Shown: piece by piece, positions 6,068 through 7,046 of the stretch
How positions within the stretch are numbered: position 1 is the stretch's first letter
Layout: each line of letters starts with the position of its first letter
Assembly: GCA_049323435.1 (NCBI GenBank)
Contig: JBMOMX010000042.1
Coordinates: 1-7,046, forward strand
Length of the DNA: 7,046 nt
DNA from: UBA11222 sp049323435
GTDB taxonomy: Bacteria > Pseudomonadota > Alphaproteobacteria > UBA11222
Direction: 5' to 3'
Program-made: the position numbers and the translations under genes
Notes under the pieces: model-generated
Database searches by the model: none
Told to the model about the DNA's origin: nothing
What the model saw: the letters and a program-made list of their open reading frames with translations, nothing else

Positions 6068-6784
6068 ATGCTGAAACGGGTCACCACGACCGCGCTTGGC
6101 GCGGGCGTTATCGCAGGTATTTTCCTTACTGTTCTGCAACATTTCACGCTCATGCCGCTGATCCGGCATGCCGAAATATATGAGCGTGCGGCGGAGGCTG
6201 TGACGCAGAGCGCCGCGCCTGCTGGCGAGGCTGCGGCGCATGAACATGAAGTGGGCACAGAGGCGCCGAGCGCAGAAGCCACGATCATTCTAACCATCGG
6301 TTATGCGCTCGGACAGGCGCTGTTACTCACCGGGGCCTTTGCCATTAGCGGACGCAGCCTTTCTGGCCGGGAAGGCGTTTTCTGGGGCCTTGCAGGCTTC
6401 GCCACATTCGCGCTGGCGCCCTCCATGGGGCTTGCGCCAGAGGTGCCGGGCGCGGTTGCGGCGGATGTGTCCGCGCGGCAGGTTTGGTGGGTTATGTGCG
6501 TGCTTGGCACTGCTGCGGGGCTGACCGCGCTGGTGTTCGGCAAACGCCGCTGGCTTATTCCCGTCGGGCTGTTCCTGCTTGCTGCGCCGCATATTATTGG
6601 CGCGCCGCAGCCCGTGGGCGAAAGCGTTGGCTTAGCGCCGCCCGAACTTGCAGCCGAATTTGCGGCGCGCGCGCTGGGTGTCGCCTTTGTGTTCTGGAGC
6701 ATGATGGGCTGGGTGGCCGGTACACTTTATACCCGCCATGGCAGAGGCCTGCCCCGCACCATGATGGGCATAGAGCATGACTGA
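6068..6784 (+). CDS. cbtA: Cobalt transporter subunit CbtA
   Basis: A 238-residue inner-membrane protein, the large subunit of the proposed CbtAB cobalt uptake system. It has five or six hydrophobic segments, at about 7-29, 72-94, 103-122, 139-157, 162-177 and 200-221. The N-terminal segment with GAGVIAGIFLTVLQ, then PLIRHAEIYE, matches the usual CbtA opening. The first loop (about 40-70) is acidic and alanine-rich, with a HEHE cluster at 58-61 that could help bind metal. The ATG at 6068 follows AAGGGG at 6054-6059, which overlaps the cbtB stop; the 12-bp gap and shared riboswitch indicate one transcript. Other small permeases are unlikely given the adjacent CbtB. Confidence 0.93.
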   Translation: MLKRVTTTALGAGVIAGIFLTVLQHFTLMPLIRHAEIYERAAEAVTQSAAPAGEAAAHEHEVGTEAPSAEATIILTIGYALGQALLLTGAFAISGRSLSGREGVFWGLAGFATFALAPSMGLAPEVPGAVAADVSARQVWWVMCVLGTAAGLTALVFGKRRWLIPVGLFLLAAPHIIGAPQPVGESVGLAPPELAAEFAARALGVAFVFWSMMGWVAGTLYTRHGRGLPRTMMGIEHD

Positions 6785-6834
6785 TGTAGCGAGAATATCA
6801 AAGCCGCTCATTCCCACGACGTGTTTGGCCTGAT

Positions 6835-7046
6835 ATGCCCATCCTCCGTAAAACAACTCGCTCGCCTTTTACTTTGGTGCTGGGGGGCGCTCGCTCGGGC
6901 AAAAGCCGTTATGCCGAGAAACTGGCTACGCAATTTGCAGCGCCCTGGACTTATATAGCGACGGGTGAGGCTTATGATGACGAGATGCGTACACGGATCG
7001 CCGAGCATCGTGCGCAGCGAGGCGACGGGTGGCAGACGCTGGAGGC
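6835..7046 (+). CDS. cobP: Adenosylcobinamide kinase/guanylyltransferase, N-terminal part (runs off right edge)
   Basis: The first 70 codons are present. CobP (CobU in enteric bacteria) phosphorylates adenosylcobinamide and then transfers GMP to it, preparing it for nucleotide loop attachment. Translation of the plus strand gives the P-loop LVLGGARSGKSRYAEKL at about residues 14-30, followed by TYIATGEAYDDEMRTRIAEHRAQR. Both are typical of the family: the GGARSGKS loop and the TGEAxDxEMxxRIxxHxxxR block that carries the histidine region used for GMP attachment. The gene follows cbtA after 50 bp with no obvious terminator, so it may share the cbtBA transcript. The start is uncertain: no good ribosome site precedes 6835, but a stop at 6787 in the same frame leaves little room upstream. 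The name cobP or cobU is a matter of convention. Confidence 0.93.
   Translation, partial: MPILRKTTRSPFTLVLGGARSGKSRYAEKLATQFAAPWTYIATGEAYDDEMRTRIAEHRAQRGDGWQTLE

Noticed and set aside
5602..6247. Minus-strand open frames of 125 and 202 codons
   Set aside because: They run antisense through the plus-strand riboswitch, cbtB and the start of cbtA, and resemble no family I recognise.
6301..6702. Minus-strand open frame of 133 codons opposite cbtA
   Set aside because: It is a shadow of the GC-rich cbtA reading frame, rich in Ala, Ser and Pro, without recognisable motifs or a ribosome site.

Overview
The window is a cobalamin (vitamin B12) biosynthesis and cobalt-handling locus. It most resembles an alphaproteobacterium that uses the aerobic (late cobalt insertion) pathway. 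That reading rests on CobG, the oxygen-dependent precorrin-3B synthase, next to CobN, the large subunit of the aerobic cobaltochelatase, together with the CbtAB transporter, CobW and a DUF1636 protein. The genus cannot be fixed from the sequence. The DNA looks GC-rich and uniform, with no mobile element, RNA gene, CRISPR array or sign of recent transfer.

Left arm (minus strand, reading from about 5535 down to 1): a cobalamin riboswitch, a leader of about 145 nt, then DUF1636 metal-binding protein - cobW - cobN - cobG. The genes are packed as one operon. DUF1636/cobW and cobN/cobG overlap by ATGA, and cobW/cobN are 11 bp apart. cobG runs off the left edge.

Right arm (plus strand, from about 5600 to 7046): a second complete cobalamin riboswitch, then cbtB (59 aa), cbtA and the start of cobP/cobU, which runs off the right edge.

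Centre: the stretch 5208-5875 has no convincing protein gene. It holds two divergent riboswitches whose 5' ends are only about 90 bp apart, with candidate divergent promoters between them. Both riboswitches carry the invariant cobalamin core and the B12 box, and both show long-range loop complementarity of the kind expected for the L5-L13 kissing interaction.

Functional picture: CbtAB probably brings cobalt into the cell. CobW, possibly helped by the DUF1636 protein, would handle or deliver it. CobN, with CobS and CobT (not in this window), inserts it into hydrogenobyrinic acid a,c-diamide. CobG acts earlier, in ring contraction, and CobP acts late, in nucleotide loop assembly. Both arms should be repressed together when cobalamin is plentiful. 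The part least described here is the co-regulated, translationally coupled DUF1636-CobW pair and the details of the two RNA switches.
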